A stretch of DNA of 64,000 nt. Source: JAVBMP01 sp031552195 (GTDB lineage: Bacteria > Desulfobacterota > Desulfovibrionia > Desulfovibrionales > Desulfovibrionaceae). The DNA lies in NCBI GenBank assembly GCA_031552195.1, contig JAVBMT010000019.1:1-64000 (forward strand). Reading direction: 5' to 3'. The translations under genes and the position numbers were made by a program. The notes beneath the pieces are model-generated. The model saw nothing but the letters and a program-made list of their open reading frames with translations, did no database searches and was not told the origin of the DNA. Shown piece by piece: positions 43,471-53,021 of this stretch (the first letter of the stretch is position 1; each line of letters begins with the position of its first letter).

Positions 43471-45757
43471 TTCCTTCCTCCCGTCCGTAAACGAAGCGTA
43501 AAAGCATGGGGGAAAACATGGCGAGGGCGAGAACCAGCGCTCCGCTGCCCATCAGGAAAAGCGACTTATGCAGCAGGCTTAAATGAAGCGAGTAGTAATA
43601 CATGCTGATATACACGGAAAAATACGCGGCCGCGCAGCCTAGGCCAAGGCGGCTGCCCAGCTTGCGGGCCAGCAGCAGCAGCAAAAGCCCCATGGCGATG
43701 CCGGGCGCGAACCAGGCGCAAGGAGCCAGCGCCAGCCCGCCCATAGCGGCGGGAACGCATGCGCGCCACTGCGGCGGGTCTTCCGGCGGCAAGCCCTCGC
43801 CGTCCGCATTGCGCCCCATACGGACGGCGAGGGCTGAGAGCAGACAAAAAGTGGCTACCGCGAAAAAAGGCGCAAACTGGTACAAAAAGGCTATCGGGGA
43901 TAAACCGTCCGTAAAAAGTCTGCTCAAACCGGCACAGGCCACGAGGGTAACGTCCAAAACCACGCCCTGCGCCAAAGGAACGGCCCATTCGGCCTGCCGC
44001 CTTTCAAGCGGCAAGCGGCGATGATAAAGCAGCCAGAAGCAAAAACCTCCCGCCAGGCCGAAAAGAATGTTCCTGAAAGTGAACGGGTTCAGGTCGAAAA
44101 TCAATTCCTCCGCCCGCAGGGAAAAAATACCGCCCAATATGTCTTCAAGCCTGGCATTGAAAAAAGCGGCTGACAGCCGCAGGCTGGCTGAAAGGCCGAA
44201 CGCAGCCAGAGCGCGCGGCCAGAACGAAGGCAACCCGGCGAACAAGGCCGTGAAGCACAAAGCCGCCATCCAGGGCCGCAGTTCCACCGAACGCGCCGCG
44301 CCCAACCCGCCGAAAAAGCAGATCAAACCCAACACCACAGCGCCGCCGCCCATCTGCCTCATAAAAAGGGATGGGGCGCGCAGGCCGGCGCAACCGCCCA
44401 GCATCAGGATGCCGCCCAGAACAGCGAAGCTTTCGCCGCTGTCGAATATGTTCAGCGCAAAGAAAATAGAAAGAAGGCTCAGGCAGAGCATGGCCCCGAT
44501 AAAAGTGAACAGGCGCACATACCAGGGCGCTTCGCTTTCAAGCTTGCTCGCCAGAATTGCACGCAAGCCGGAGGTTTTTTCCGGGCCGAACAGGTCTTGC
44601 CCGTCCGCCCAGGCGAACACCCGCGTCAAAGGAGAGCATAATGCCTCTTTGGAGTGTTCATCCGCTTTTTCCTCTTCGTTCTCAGCCTTCCGGAACATTC
44701 GCCCGCGTAAAAACAACAGGGCCTTCACCAGCAGGAAGCAGGCGAAGCCTATCCACAGCCCGCTGAGCAAAAGACCTTCCAACCGAAATTCATCACACCA
44801 AGATTCTATCAAATTGGCGCTGACCAGAGAAATAAGGCTGACCAACGCCAAGGCTAGCATGAAAAGGTCAGGAACTATTAAAAAATAAAATACGGCGAAG
44901 CCGGCCAGCGACAGTACATAGACAAACCCGGCCACCGAACTGAAACCGGTAAAATATTCGTCCCCGTAAAAACTCCAGGCGCCCGACAACGTCAACCAGA
45001 TAAGCGCAGCCGTCAAAAAGAACATAAAGGCCGTTCCGACAAGGCGCGGCAGCCAGCGCGAACGCAGCCAGAGGGCGTTGAAACGCGGCCCCAGTTTTGC
45101 CGCTCCCTCCCAGGCCAGCAAAAACGTGCCTTGAAGAAGAGCCGTGTTGAACATGCGCCCCCAGGTCGGGAAATCCGCGAACCCGCCGCTCTGGTTCTGA
45201 TACAGAACGTAAGCGCAGCTTCCCACCAGCCACAGCAGGCAGCACAAGGCTGCCTGACGCCCGGCCGCGACCAGGGGAACGAGAAGCAGGCTCCAGGTGA
45301 AAAACAGTTCCCAGGCGTCAGCCCCGGTTTGATATATCTGCCCGTACAGGGCCATAAGCGCGCCTATTCCGACCGCCAGCGCCAGCAAGGCGGAACGGCC
45401 CGAAACCCTGTCCCAGCGCCACAGGGCAACCCCGAACAGAACGACGAGCAACCCTTCGCCCAAAGCCAGCTTGCCCAGACGCGGCATGGCGTTCCAGTTC
45501 CAGGCGATAAAAAATATTACCCCGGCCATAAAAAGCAAGCCGCCCAAAAGCAGCCCCAGCCAGTGGATGAAATGGCTCCAGCCTTGCCAGGCCGGGTGGA
45601 TGGAAAAATAATTCAGCCCGGCCCGGTAAGACGGGGCTGTCAGTCTCCCGTCCCGCAAAAGGGAATCAAGCGCCCATTTTATCTCGCCGTCCGGCGGGAG
45701 CGCATGCGCCCCCGGATTAGCCTCAAGCCGATTTCCGGTGCATTGTTCCAGTTTCAA
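43463..45757 (-). CDS. DUF2157/DUF4401 multi-pass membrane protein
   Basis: Large membrane protein of 764 residues starting with TTG (GGGG a few bases upstream). The N-terminal part matches DUF2157 (WALDSLLRDGRLTAPSYRAGLNYF, then a first helix at about 60-85). The remainder is a series of about 18-20 hydrophobic helices, with a charged cytoplasmic loop at about residues 350-395 (FRKAENEEEKADEHSKE). The C-terminal half resembles DUF4401. Translationally coupled to the GDYXXLXY gene. Function unknown; the pair probably forms one inner-membrane complex. Confidence 0.85.
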   Translation of the reverse strand: MKLEQCTGNRLEANPGAHALPPDGEIKWALDSLLRDGRLTAPSYRAGLNYFSIHPAWQGWSHFIHWLGLLLGGLLFMAGVIFFIAWNWNAMPRLGKLALGEGLLVVLFGVALWRWDRVSGRSALLALAVGIGALMALYGQIYQTGADAWELFFTWSLLLVPLVAAGRQAALCCLLWLVGSCAYVLYQNQSGGFADFPTWGRMFNTALLQGTFLLAWEGAAKLGPRFNALWLRSRWLPRLVGTAFMFFLTAALIWLTLSGAWSFYGDEYFTGFSSVAGFVYVLSLAGFAVFYFLIVPDLFMLALALVSLISLVSANLIESWCDEFRLEGLLLSGLWIGFACFLLVKALLFLRGRMFRKAENEEEKADEHSKEALCSPLTRVFAWADGQDLFGPEKTSGLRAILASKLESEAPWYVRLFTFIGAMLCLSLLSIFFALNIFDSGESFAVLGGILMLGGCAGLRAPSLFMRQMGGGAVVLGLICFFGGLGAARSVELRPWMAALCFTALFAGLPSFWPRALAAFGLSASLRLSAAFFNARLEDILGGIFSLRAEELIFDLNPFTFRNILFGLAGGFCFWLLYHRRLPLERRQAEWAVPLAQGVVLDVTLVACAGLSRLFTDGLSPIAFLYQFAPFFAVATFCLLSALAVRMGRNADGEGLPPEDPPQWRACVPAAMGGLALAPCAWFAPGIAMGLLLLLLARKLGSRLGLGCAAAYFSVYISMYYYSLHLSLLHKSLFLMGSGALVLALAMFSPMLLRFVYGREEGNA

Positions 45758-46126
45758 AGGAATTCCCCTATACTCTTATAAAATAAAAAATATGCCGCTT
45801 GCGGTCTTTCCGGCCGCAACGCTTTCTCGCGCCTGCGCATTGCTTCATAACACAACGAACTGGCAAGGGCTATAGGGCATTTAAGGCTAATATGGATTTT
45901 ACGGAAAATGGCACTTCCCGGCATAGCGTGTTCCGGCGTGTTCGAGCGCTTGGGATTGAAAAAATAGCGCCGGAATCCAGAATCCCGGCGAAGGCGCGTC
46001 TGCCGGTTTCATCCGGAAATCAAGAATTTTCTGCGGAACTGGAGAAAGAACGGCGTGGCGGCATGCCGTGGGCGGCAGCGAACTTGCTGTTTATTCAATA
46101 AAAACCGTTGTTCCAGTGCAAAACTG
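45758..46126. other. Intergenic, nothing recognised
   Basis: About 370 bases between the arsenite transporter stop and the DUF2157 start. ORFs here lack ribosome binding sites and family motifs. A run of A/T before 45800 on the minus strand could hold the promoter of the DUF2157 gene, but no convincing pair of boxes was found. Confidence 0.4.
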
Positions 46127-47194
46127 TCATAACGTGCTGTTAGAGGGGGCTGTCTCCCGCCACTTCTTTTTCACCCGCAAGGCCACGTTCACCAGGCCTA
46201 TCAGTACCGGAACTTCCACCAACGGCCCAATGACGGCCACAAAAGCCTCGCCGGAGTTCAGGCCGAAGACCGCGATCGCCACGGCAATCGCGAGTTCGAA
46301 ATTGTTGGAAGCGGCGGTAAAGGACAAAGTTGCCGCCTGTTCGTAGTTCGCGCCCGCCCTTCGGGAGAGATAGAGTGAGAGCAGAAACATCACCAGGAAG
46401 TAAATCAGCAGTGGTATAGCCACCCTCACCACGTCCAGGGGAAGCTGTACGATGTATTCACCTTTGAGGGAAAACATCACCAAGATGGTGAACAGCAACG
46501 CCCGCAACGTCCAAGGGCTTACGCGGGGAATGAAAACATTCTCGTACCAGTCCAGGCCCTTGACCTTGAGGCCGTAAATCCGAGAGGCCACTCCAGCGAT
46601 AAAGGGAACGCCCAGGTAAATAAACACGCTTTCGGCAATCTGTCCCATGCTGATATCCACAACAGCCCCGGACAGGCCGAGCCAGCCGGGCAGCACGGTA
46701 ATGAACACATAGGCGTAGACCGGGAAGAAAAGCACCTGAAACACGGCGTTGAAGGCCACCAGCCCGGCGCAATACTCCCTGTCGCCCCCGGCAAGGTCGT
46801 TCCAGACAATGACCATTGCGATACAGCGGGCAAGCCCGATAAGGATAAGTCCCACCATGTAGCTGTTGTTGCCGGAAAGAAAGGCGATAGCCAGCAAAAA
46901 CATGAGCACCGGGCCGATAATCCAGTTCTGGACCAGTGAGAGCAGCAGCACTTTTTTGTCGCGGAATACCCGGCCGAGTTGCTCGTATTTTACTCTAGCC
47001 AAAGGCGGGTACATCATCAGGATAAGCCCGATAGCGATAGGAATGTTGGTCGTGCCCGCCTGGAAAAAATTAATGACGTTTTTCACGCCCGGCGCGGCCC
47101 ACCCAAGGCCCACACCGGTAAACATGGCAAGGAAAATCCACAAGGTCAGATAACGGTCAAGGAAAGAAAGCCGCTGTGATGTCGATTGGCCCAT
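46127..47194 (-). CDS. acr3: Arsenite efflux transporter, ACR3 family
   Basis: Exports arsenite across the inner membrane, 355 residues with ten helices. The family signature with the essential cysteine is visible as LIGLARCIAMVIVWNDLAGGD (helix 4), followed by FNAVFQVLFFPVYAYVF. The second half contains NNFELAIAVAIAVFG and the VGPLVEVPVLIGLV-like ending. The ATG has GAGGGG upstream. It is downstream of arsM but separated by a terminator hairpin, so its expression may be partly independent. Together with arsR and arsM it forms an arsenic resistance locus. Confidence 0.94.
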   Translation of the reverse strand: MGQSTSQRLSFLDRYLTLWIFLAMFTGVGLGWAAPGVKNVINFFQAGTTNIPIAIGLILMMYPPLARVKYEQLGRVFRDKKVLLLSLVQNWIIGPVLMFLLAIAFLSGNNSYMVGLILIGLARCIAMVIVWNDLAGGDREYCAGLVAFNAVFQVLFFPVYAYVFITVLPGWLGLSGAVVDISMGQIAESVFIYLGVPFIAGVASRIYGLKVKGLDWYENVFIPRVSPWTLRALLFTILVMFSLKGEYIVQLPLDVVRVAIPLLIYFLVMFLLSLYLSRRAGANYEQAATLSFTAASNNFELAIAVAIAVFGLNSGEAFVAVIGPLVEVPVLIGLVNVALRVKKKWRETAPSNSTL

Positions 47195-47312
47195 GGTCTT
47201 TTACCCCTCAAATTGCTTCTATGTTGTCAAAAACAGGCTGCAACAGAAACCCGAGCTAGACTGCCCGCGCTTTGCGCCGCCACGCCAGCCGGGGCTATAA
47301 ACTTAAAAAGCG

Positions 47313-47335
47313 CCTCCGCAATAATGTTGCGGAGG
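47313..47335 (-). terminator. Intrinsic terminator between arsM and acr3
   Basis: Perfect 9-bp stem (CCTCCGCAA with its complement) with a 5-nt loop, followed on the minus strand by CGCTTTTTAAG. It would reduce read-through from arsR-arsM into acr3. Confidence 0.75.
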
Positions 47336-47375
47336 GAATTACCCGCGCACAAGAAAAGGGCGTTCATACGCTCCT

Positions 47376-48218
47376 TTATTTGCGGGCTTCAATGGACAGG
47401 CTGACAACGTAATCCGCCATTTCCCCGCCCTTAGGCAATGCTTCAGCGAGTTGCTTATACAAAGGGTCGTTCCAGTCTTGCATGTTCCGCACGTAGCTTG
47501 CATTGGGCGTCAGGACTATGGAAGTGAAGCCGGTCTTTTCCAGCAAGGCCCTGGTTTCTTCCACCAGCGCCGCTCCAGCCACGCAACCCACCAGCGCCGC
47601 CGCCATTTCCCGGATGTTATCCGGCAGGGGCTTCAACAGGGCCAAATCGGAAACGGATATTTTTCCGCCCGGTTTCAGGGCGCGGAATACTTCACGCCAG
47701 ACCTGGGGCTTGTTCGGGGAAAGGTTGATCACGCAGTTGGAGATCACTACGTCAACGCTGGAATCCGCCACGGGCAGATATTCTATCTCGCCAAGGCGAA
47801 ACTCCACGTTGTCGAAGCCTGTGCGCTGCCGGTAGCGCCCGATGTTCCCGCGGGCCTTGGCGAGCATTTCCGGGGTCATGTCCACGCCGATAACCCGCCC
47901 GGAGGCTTTGACCTTCTCGCCAGCCTGGAACACGTCAAATCCGCCGCCGCTGCCAAGGTCAAGCACGGTCTGCCCTTCCAGCAAGGTCGCAATGGCGACC
48001 GGGTTGCCGCAGGAAAGCCCCATGTTCGCGCCGTCCGGCAACTTGGCGAGGCTTTCCGCATCGTAGCCTATGGCTTGCGCCAGCCTGACAGGGTCGGCGT
48101 GGCCGCTGCGCGGGCTTCCACAGCGGCAGGAACTCCGCCCCTCGGCAATGGCCGCGTAGCCCGCGCGGATGGTTTCCTTAACTTCCTGATCAGTTTGCAA
48201 CTTATTTTTTCCGCTCAT
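47376..48218 (-). CDS. arsM: Arsenite S-adenosylmethionine methyltransferase ArsM
   Basis: Methylates As(III) using SAM, giving methylated or volatile products; 280 residues. The SAM-binding loop is VLDLGSGGGFDVF (about residue 92) with DMTPEML after strand 2. The three cysteines expected to bind arsenic can be seen: an N-terminal one in the SSCRCGS region, one in VISNCVINLSP and one in LVGCVAGA near the C-terminus. GISVSDLA-like KISVSDLALLKPLP is typical of the family. Start ATG with GAGGGAAAAC upstream; it lies 68 bases after arsR on the same strand. Confidence 0.93.
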   Translation of the reverse strand: MSGKNKLQTDQEVKETIRAGYAAIAEGRSSCRCGSPRSGHADPVRLAQAIGYDAESLAKLPDGANMGLSCGNPVAIATLLEGQTVLDLGSGGGFDVFQAGEKVKASGRVIGVDMTPEMLAKARGNIGRYRQRTGFDNVEFRLGEIEYLPVADSSVDVVISNCVINLSPNKPQVWREVFRALKPGGKISVSDLALLKPLPDNIREMAAALVGCVAGAALVEETRALLEKTGFTSIVLTPNASYVRNMQDWNDPLYKQLAEALPKGGEMADYVVSLSIEARK

Positions 48219-48286
48219 TGTTTTCCCTCGTTTATATTATGAGAATTCAAGAACTTTTGATTTATTTACGCAAAAAATTTTCCGCA

Positions 48287-48652
48287 TTATTCCCCAGAGG
48301 AACAACATTTTGGCAATACTTCAGGCGATACCGCGCTTGCGGCGCGGTAGTTACGGCATTCTTCAGGATGACCGGAACAACATTCCGCCGTAAGGTAGGC
48401 TATCGTATCCAACATAACGGGAATATTCGCCCTGTAGCGCAGAAATCTGCCTTCTTTCTCCATTGTCACCAGCCCGGCATGCAAGAGCGCCTTAAGGTGG
48501 AAAGACAAATTTGTCTTCGTTACACTAAGATGTTTTGCAATTTCCCCGGCTACTAAGCCGCCAGGCGCGTATTTGACGAGAATCCGGAATAAATCCAGCC
48601 GCACGTCAGAAGAAAGCGCTTCAAAAATGCCCGTGGCTTGTTTGGTTTCCAT
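48287..48652 (-). CDS. arsR: ArsR family arsenic-responsive repressor
   Basis: Winged-helix repressor of 121 residues from ATG 48652. The HTH is visible as GEIAKHLSVTKTNLSFHLKALLHAGLV. There is no CVC motif in the DNA-binding helix. Instead a C-terminal CCSGHPEEC gives C91, C92 and C98; this CC-x5-C spacing equals that of the Acidithiobacillus ferrooxidans-type ArsR (C95, C96, C102), and another CC lies near the end (PKCCSSGE). Arsenite binding there should release DNA. The reading frame continues upstream, but the family starts at METKQ. No ribosome binding site precedes the ATG. Confidence 0.9.
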   Translation of the reverse strand: METKQATGIFEALSSDVRLDLFRILVKYAPGGLVAGEIAKHLSVTKTNLSFHLKALLHAGLVTMEKEGRFLRYRANIPVMLDTIAYLTAECCSGHPEECRNYRAASAVSPEVLPKCCSSGE

Positions 48653-48658
48653 GAGTGA

Positions 48659-48687
48659 ATATTTCAGTACTCTTTGAAATATGTCAA
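48659..48687 (-). promoter_or_regulatory. arsR promoter with overlapping operator
   Basis: On the minus strand TTGACA (48687-48682), 17 bases, then AAATAT (48664-48659). A perfect inverted repeat ATATTTCA-N8-TGAAATAT (48659-48666 and 48675-48682) spans the promoter, an expected place for ArsR. The predicted start point falls at or next to the arsR ATG (48652), so the message may be leaderless. Confidence 0.65.
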
Positions 48688-48858
48688 TGAAAAGCGGAAA
48701 ATTTTCCGGGACGCCCGCTTCCCCATAAAAATAACCTCTCGTAAGTTCCTGTTGACTTGACAACTTTGCCCAGCCCGGCAAGGCGGGTGGGTTTCCAATT
48801 CCGCTTTACCGGAAAGCGGTTTGCGCGCCGGAACGTATTTTGCTATGCTTTTTCAAAT

Positions 48859-49641
48859 ATGGACGTCTTCGGCTTCAACGCGCTTGAGCTTATGGGCTTT
48901 CTGCTCACCCTGATCAGGGTGAGCCTTTTGGTGTTCATGCTGCCCTTTTATGGCGGAGACTACGCCCCCATTCAGGTAAAGGCCGCGCTTTGCCTGGTGC
49001 TTACCCTGTGCCTCTGGCCGGAAATCGGCTTCAGCGGCGAGGCCTTTCCGGCCCACCCGGCGAATATCGCCCTGATGATTTTCGGCGAACTGCTCCTGGG
49101 CATATTTTTCGGACTGATTCTGAACATAATATTCGCCGGAATACAGTTCGGCGGAGAAGTCATAGGCTTCCAGATGGGCTTTACCATGATAACCATGGCC
49201 GACCCTGCCGGAAGCGGAGGGCAGGTGGTTATCACCTCATACCTTATGTATATGGTTTCATTAATGATTTTTCTAGCCCTGGACGGGCATTTGCATCTTT
49301 TGTACGCCCTGACGGAAAGCTTCGGCATGGTTCCGCCCGGCAGGCTTATCGTAGACCCCCGCCTGACCTCCGACCTGCTGGCTTTTTCCGGCTCGCTTTT
49401 CGCCATGGCCTTCAAGATAGCCGGCCCGATCATCGCCATGCTTTTCCTGGTTGAGCTGGGGCTGGCGTTAATGGCCAAAGTGGCCCCGCAGCTCAACCTG
49501 CTGATGATCGGCATGCCTTTGAAAATAGGGCTGGGCTTCTTTTTCATGGGGATAGTGTTCACCTTGATGAGCCTGTATATGGAAGATATCATTATCGGGC
49601 TGAGGCCGCTGTTCAGAAACCTTTTGCGATTCATAAGCTGA
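48859..49641 (+). CDS. fliR: Flagellar biosynthetic protein FliR
   Basis: Core membrane component of the flagellar type III export gate, 261 residues with about six helices. Family features include the N-terminal LELMGFLLTLIRVSLLVFMLPFYGG, EVIGFQMGFTMITMADP and the C-terminal VAPQLNLLMIGMPLKIGLGF. The ORF extends upstream, but the family starts at MDVFGFN (ATG 48859); no good ribosome binding site is seen. It opens a plus-strand run of flagellar genes and is followed by flhB after three bases. Confidence 0.95.
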   Translation: MDVFGFNALELMGFLLTLIRVSLLVFMLPFYGGDYAPIQVKAALCLVLTLCLWPEIGFSGEAFPAHPANIALMIFGELLLGIFFGLILNIIFAGIQFGGEVIGFQMGFTMITMADPAGSGGQVVITSYLMYMVSLMIFLALDGHLHLLYALTESFGMVPPGRLIVDPRLTSDLLAFSGSLFAMAFKIAGPIIAMLFLVELGLALMAKVAPQLNLLMIGMPLKIGLGFFFMGIVFTLMSLYMEDIIIGLRPLFRNLLRFIS

Positions 49642-49644
49642 GCC

Positions 49645-50718
49645 ATGCCGCAAAAAGACCCGAGCCGCACGGAAGCGCCCACTCCAAAGCGCATCAACAA
49701 AGCCCGCAAGGAAGGCAACGTCGCCAAATCGCCTGACTTCACAACGGCGCTGGTGCTGCTGGCCGCCATCTGCATGCTCTACGGCTGGCTTTATTTTATA
49801 GCCGACGACCTTTCCAACCTTTTCAAATACTTCTTTTCCACCGCCATTCTTACCTTCAGGCCGACCCAGGACGACGTGCTGGCCCTTTTGCCCATGATAG
49901 CTTTCGAACTGGCCAAGATGCTCCTGCCCGTAATGCTGGGCATCGGCCTGACGGCCTTCATCGTGCTGCGCTATCAGGTCGGCAAGCTCTGGACGACCAA
50001 GGTGTTCAAGCCCAAGATGCAGCGTTTCAACGTGGCGGCGGGCATCAAACGCATGTTCATATCCATGAACACCTTGCTGCGCCTTGGCAAAAGCCTGCTG
50101 CAGGCCCTGGTCATAGGCGTGGCCCCCTGGGTGGTCATCAACCGGGAAATTCCGGACCTGCCTAACCTCTATTACACCGATGCGGCCGGGCTGGCCGCCT
50201 ATATCCTGCAAACCGGGTTCACCATGGCCATTTACGCCATCATTCCCATGGTGCTTATCGGCGTGGTCTCATTCGTCTACACCAGGTGGGATTATAAAGA
50301 AAATCTGAAAATGACCAAAGACGAGGTCAAGGACGAAAGACGCCAGATGGAGGGCGACCCGCAGGTAAAATCGAAGCAGCGCCAGAAAATGTTTGAAATG
50401 TCCCAGCGCCGCATGATGCAGAACGTGCCCAAGGCCGACGTTATTCTGACCAACCCCACGCACCTGGCCGTGGCCCTGCGCTATAACGCCATGGAAGCCC
50501 CGGCCCCTGTGGTGGTGGCCAAAGGGGCGGACAAAGTGGCGGAGAGAATCAAGGAGCTGGCTCGCGAAAACCGTGTTCCCATAAGGGAAAACAAGCCGTT
50601 GGCACAGGCTTTGTATAAACAGGTTGAACTGGGAGAGATGATCCCCGAAGACCTGTATCAAGCGGTCGCCGCAATTTTGGCCCAAATCTGGAAAACACAA
50701 GGCCGGAAGAACAATTAG
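49645..50718 (+). CDS. flhB: Flagellar export switch protein FlhB
   Basis: Export-gate protein that switches substrate specificity from rod/hook to filament, 357 residues. The N-terminal signature is EAPTPKRINKARKEGNVAKSPD-like, followed by four membrane helices. The cytoplasmic domain carries the self-cleavage motif NPTH at N270 (VILTNPTHLAVALRY) and the family ending ENKPLAQALYK. The autocleavage residues are intact. It lies three bases after fliR. Confidence 0.96.
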   Translation: MPQKDPSRTEAPTPKRINKARKEGNVAKSPDFTTALVLLAAICMLYGWLYFIADDLSNLFKYFFSTAILTFRPTQDDVLALLPMIAFELAKMLLPVMLGIGLTAFIVLRYQVGKLWTTKVFKPKMQRFNVAAGIKRMFISMNTLLRLGKSLLQALVIGVAPWVVINREIPDLPNLYYTDAAGLAAYILQTGFTMAIYAIIPMVLIGVVSFVYTRWDYKENLKMTKDEVKDERRQMEGDPQVKSKQRQKMFEMSQRRMMQNVPKADVILTNPTHLAVALRYNAMEAPAPVVVAKGADKVAERIKELARENRVPIRENKPLAQALYKQVELGEMIPEDLYQAVAAILAQIWKTQGRKNN

Positions 50719-50774
50719 CGGTAAGAGGGCGCTCTCCATAACTCCATCAGCAAGGCCGCGCGGCAGTCGGTAAA

Positions 50775-52979
50775 ATGACGCCCGCGACGAAGGATGCCGG
50801 GATTATGACAGCCAAAGCAAACGCCAACGCGGGCGTCTTACCGAAAATGAACCTCGAGCGCTTCTCCAAACAGGGCGACATCATGCTCGCCGTCGGGGTC
50901 GTGGTCATTCTTTTCGTAATGCTCATCCCGTTGCCGACTTTCATTCTGGACGCGATGTTCACCCTTTCCATATCGCTGTGCCTGATCGTGCTGATCACCT
51001 CAATGTTCATGCTTTCCCCGCTGGAATTTTCCATATTCCCGACTTTGCTGCTGGTAACCACCCTGCTGCGCCTGGCCCTGAACGTAGCCTCGACCAGACT
51101 CATCCTGCTTAACGGAGACAAAGGCACGGCGGCGGCCGGGCACCTTATCCAGTCTTTCGGAAACTTCGTGGTCGGCGGCAGTTACGTCGTCGGCGCGGTC
51201 GTTTTCATGATCCTGTTCATCCTGAACAAAACCGTCATCGCCGCGGGCACCACCCGCATAGCCGAAGTTGCCGCCCGCTTCACCCTTGACGCCATGCCCG
51301 GCAAACAGATGGCCATTGAAGCCGACCTGAACGCCGGGCTGATCGACGAGCCCACCGCCACCGAGCGCCGCAAGCTGCTGCGCAAGGAAGCCGATTTTTA
51401 CGGCGCCATGGACGGCGCGGGCAAGTTCGTCCAGGGCGACGTGAACGCCGGGCTTTTCATCGCCATAATCAACATCGTGGGCGGCATCATCATCGGCATG
51501 GTCCAGAAAGACATGGACTGGCAAACAGCCCTGAACACATACACCCTGCTCACCATCGGCGACGGGCTTATTTCCACCATTCCGTCCATCATAACTTCAA
51601 CCTCGGCCGGCATCATCGTTTCCAGAGCGGCCTCCGAAGCCAAGATGGGCGAAGAGTTCATCGGCCAGCTCACTTACAACGACAAGGCCCTGAAAATCGT
51701 TTCCGCCGTGCTGCTGGTGTTCGCCATGGCCCCGGGCATGCCCACCCTGCCCTTCCTGTTCTTCTCCGGGCTGATTTTCTCCATATCCCGCGTCATGGGC
51801 AAGGACAAAGGCGAGAGCGGAGAGAACGCGTCCGTTTCCGGCAGGTCCTCCGCCAGCGGAAAATCCGCCCCCGGCGCGAAGAGCCTCGGCGCAGGGTCAT
51901 CAGCGGCGCAGGAAGGCGCCCCCGCCCTTGACACGCCGGAAGAGGTGCACGCGCTTCTGCCGCTTGACACCCTTGAGCTTGAAGTCGGCTACGGGCTTAT
52001 CCCCCTGGTGGACGAAAGCCAGAGCGGCAACCTGCTGGCCCGCATCCGCTCCATACGCAGGCAGTTCGCTCTGGACATGGGCGTTATCCTTCCTTCACTG
52101 CACCTGCGCGACAACCTCCAGCTCAAGCCCGGCCAGTACAGCCTGCTTATCAAGGGTAACGAAGTAGCTTCAGCCGAGATACTGGTGGACCATTTCCTGG
52201 CCATGGACCCCGGCAACGCCAAGCACGCCATACGCGGCATAGAAACCCGCGAACCGGCCTTCAACCTGCCCGCGCTCTGGATACCGGAAACGCAGAAAGA
52301 AGAAGCCATGCTGGCCGGCTACACCGTGGTCGACCCGGCGACGGTTATCGCCACCCATCTGACCGAAGTGTTCCGCCGCCACCTCGGAGACTTCCTCGGC
52401 CGCCAGGAAGTGCAGGCCCTGCTTGACAACCTGCACAAAAGCGCCCCCAAGGCGGTTGAGGAACTTTCGCCCGGAACCCTCGGCCTCGGCTCGGTGCAGA
52501 AGGTTCTGCAGAACCTGGTGCGCGAGAACGTCTCAATCCGCGACCTGCTCACCGTTGTGGAAACTTTGTCCGACTACGGCCAGGCCGTCAAAAGCCCGGA
52601 AGTGCTCACTGAATACGTGCGCGAAAAACTTGCGCGGACTATCGTAAAACCGTATATGGACAGCCAGGGGGCATTGCCTATAATAACAGTTGACCCGAAG
52701 GCGGAACAGATTTTACAAGAGTCTTTACGCCAGACTGAAGGCGGGGCCTATCTGGCCCTTAACCCCGGCAGCGCGCAAAAACTGATAAAAAATATAAACC
52801 AGGCTGTGGAAAACGCTGTCAACACAGACGGCCAGCCCGTGCTTCTGGCCACCCCGATGGTCAGGCCGCACCTGGCCCAGCTGGTCACGCGTTTTCTGCC
52901 CAACGTTCCGGTGCTTTCACAGGCGGAAATACCGCCTGACATCCGCCTGAGCTCAGTGGGCATAGCGGGCATGGACTAG
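50775..52979 (+). CDS. flhA: Flagellar export protein FlhA
   Basis: Largest membrane subunit of the flagellar export apparatus, 734 residues; an ATG at 50805 would shorten it by ten. Eight helices fill the first 340 residues, with the conserved FHIPEP-type cytoplasmic loop region GKQMAIEADLNAGLIDEPTATERR and ADFYGAMDGAGKFVQGD. A Ser/Gly/Ala-rich linker (about 345-385) leads to the cytoplasmic ring domain (LELEVGYGLIPLVDE). It probably conducts protons for export. Precedes flhF in the same run. Confidence 0.96.
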   Translation: MTPATKDAGIMTAKANANAGVLPKMNLERFSKQGDIMLAVGVVVILFVMLIPLPTFILDAMFTLSISLCLIVLITSMFMLSPLEFSIFPTLLLVTTLLRLALNVASTRLILLNGDKGTAAAGHLIQSFGNFVVGGSYVVGAVVFMILFILNKTVIAAGTTRIAEVAARFTLDAMPGKQMAIEADLNAGLIDEPTATERRKLLRKEADFYGAMDGAGKFVQGDVNAGLFIAIINIVGGIIIGMVQKDMDWQTALNTYTLLTIGDGLISTIPSIITSTSAGIIVSRAASEAKMGEEFIGQLTYNDKALKIVSAVLLVFAMAPGMPTLPFLFFSGLIFSISRVMGKDKGESGENASVSGRSSASGKSAPGAKSLGAGSSAAQEGAPALDTPEEVHALLPLDTLELEVGYGLIPLVDESQSGNLLARIRSIRRQFALDMGVILPSLHLRDNLQLKPGQYSLLIKGNEVASAEILVDHFLAMDPGNAKHAIRGIETREPAFNLPALWIPETQKEEAMLAGYTVVDPATVIATHLTEVFRRHLGDFLGRQEVQALLDNLHKSAPKAVEELSPGTLGLGSVQKVLQNLVRENVSIRDLLTVVETLSDYGQAVKSPEVLTEYVREKLARTIVKPYMDSQGALPIITVDPKAEQILQESLRQTEGGAYLALNPGSAQKLIKNINQAVENAVNTDGQPVLLATPMVRPHLAQLVTRFLPNVPVLSQAEIPPDIRLSSVGIAGMD

Positions 52980-53021
52980 GCGCGGCTTCAGGCCGCGCCG
53001 GCCTGAACCAGGATATCGGCA

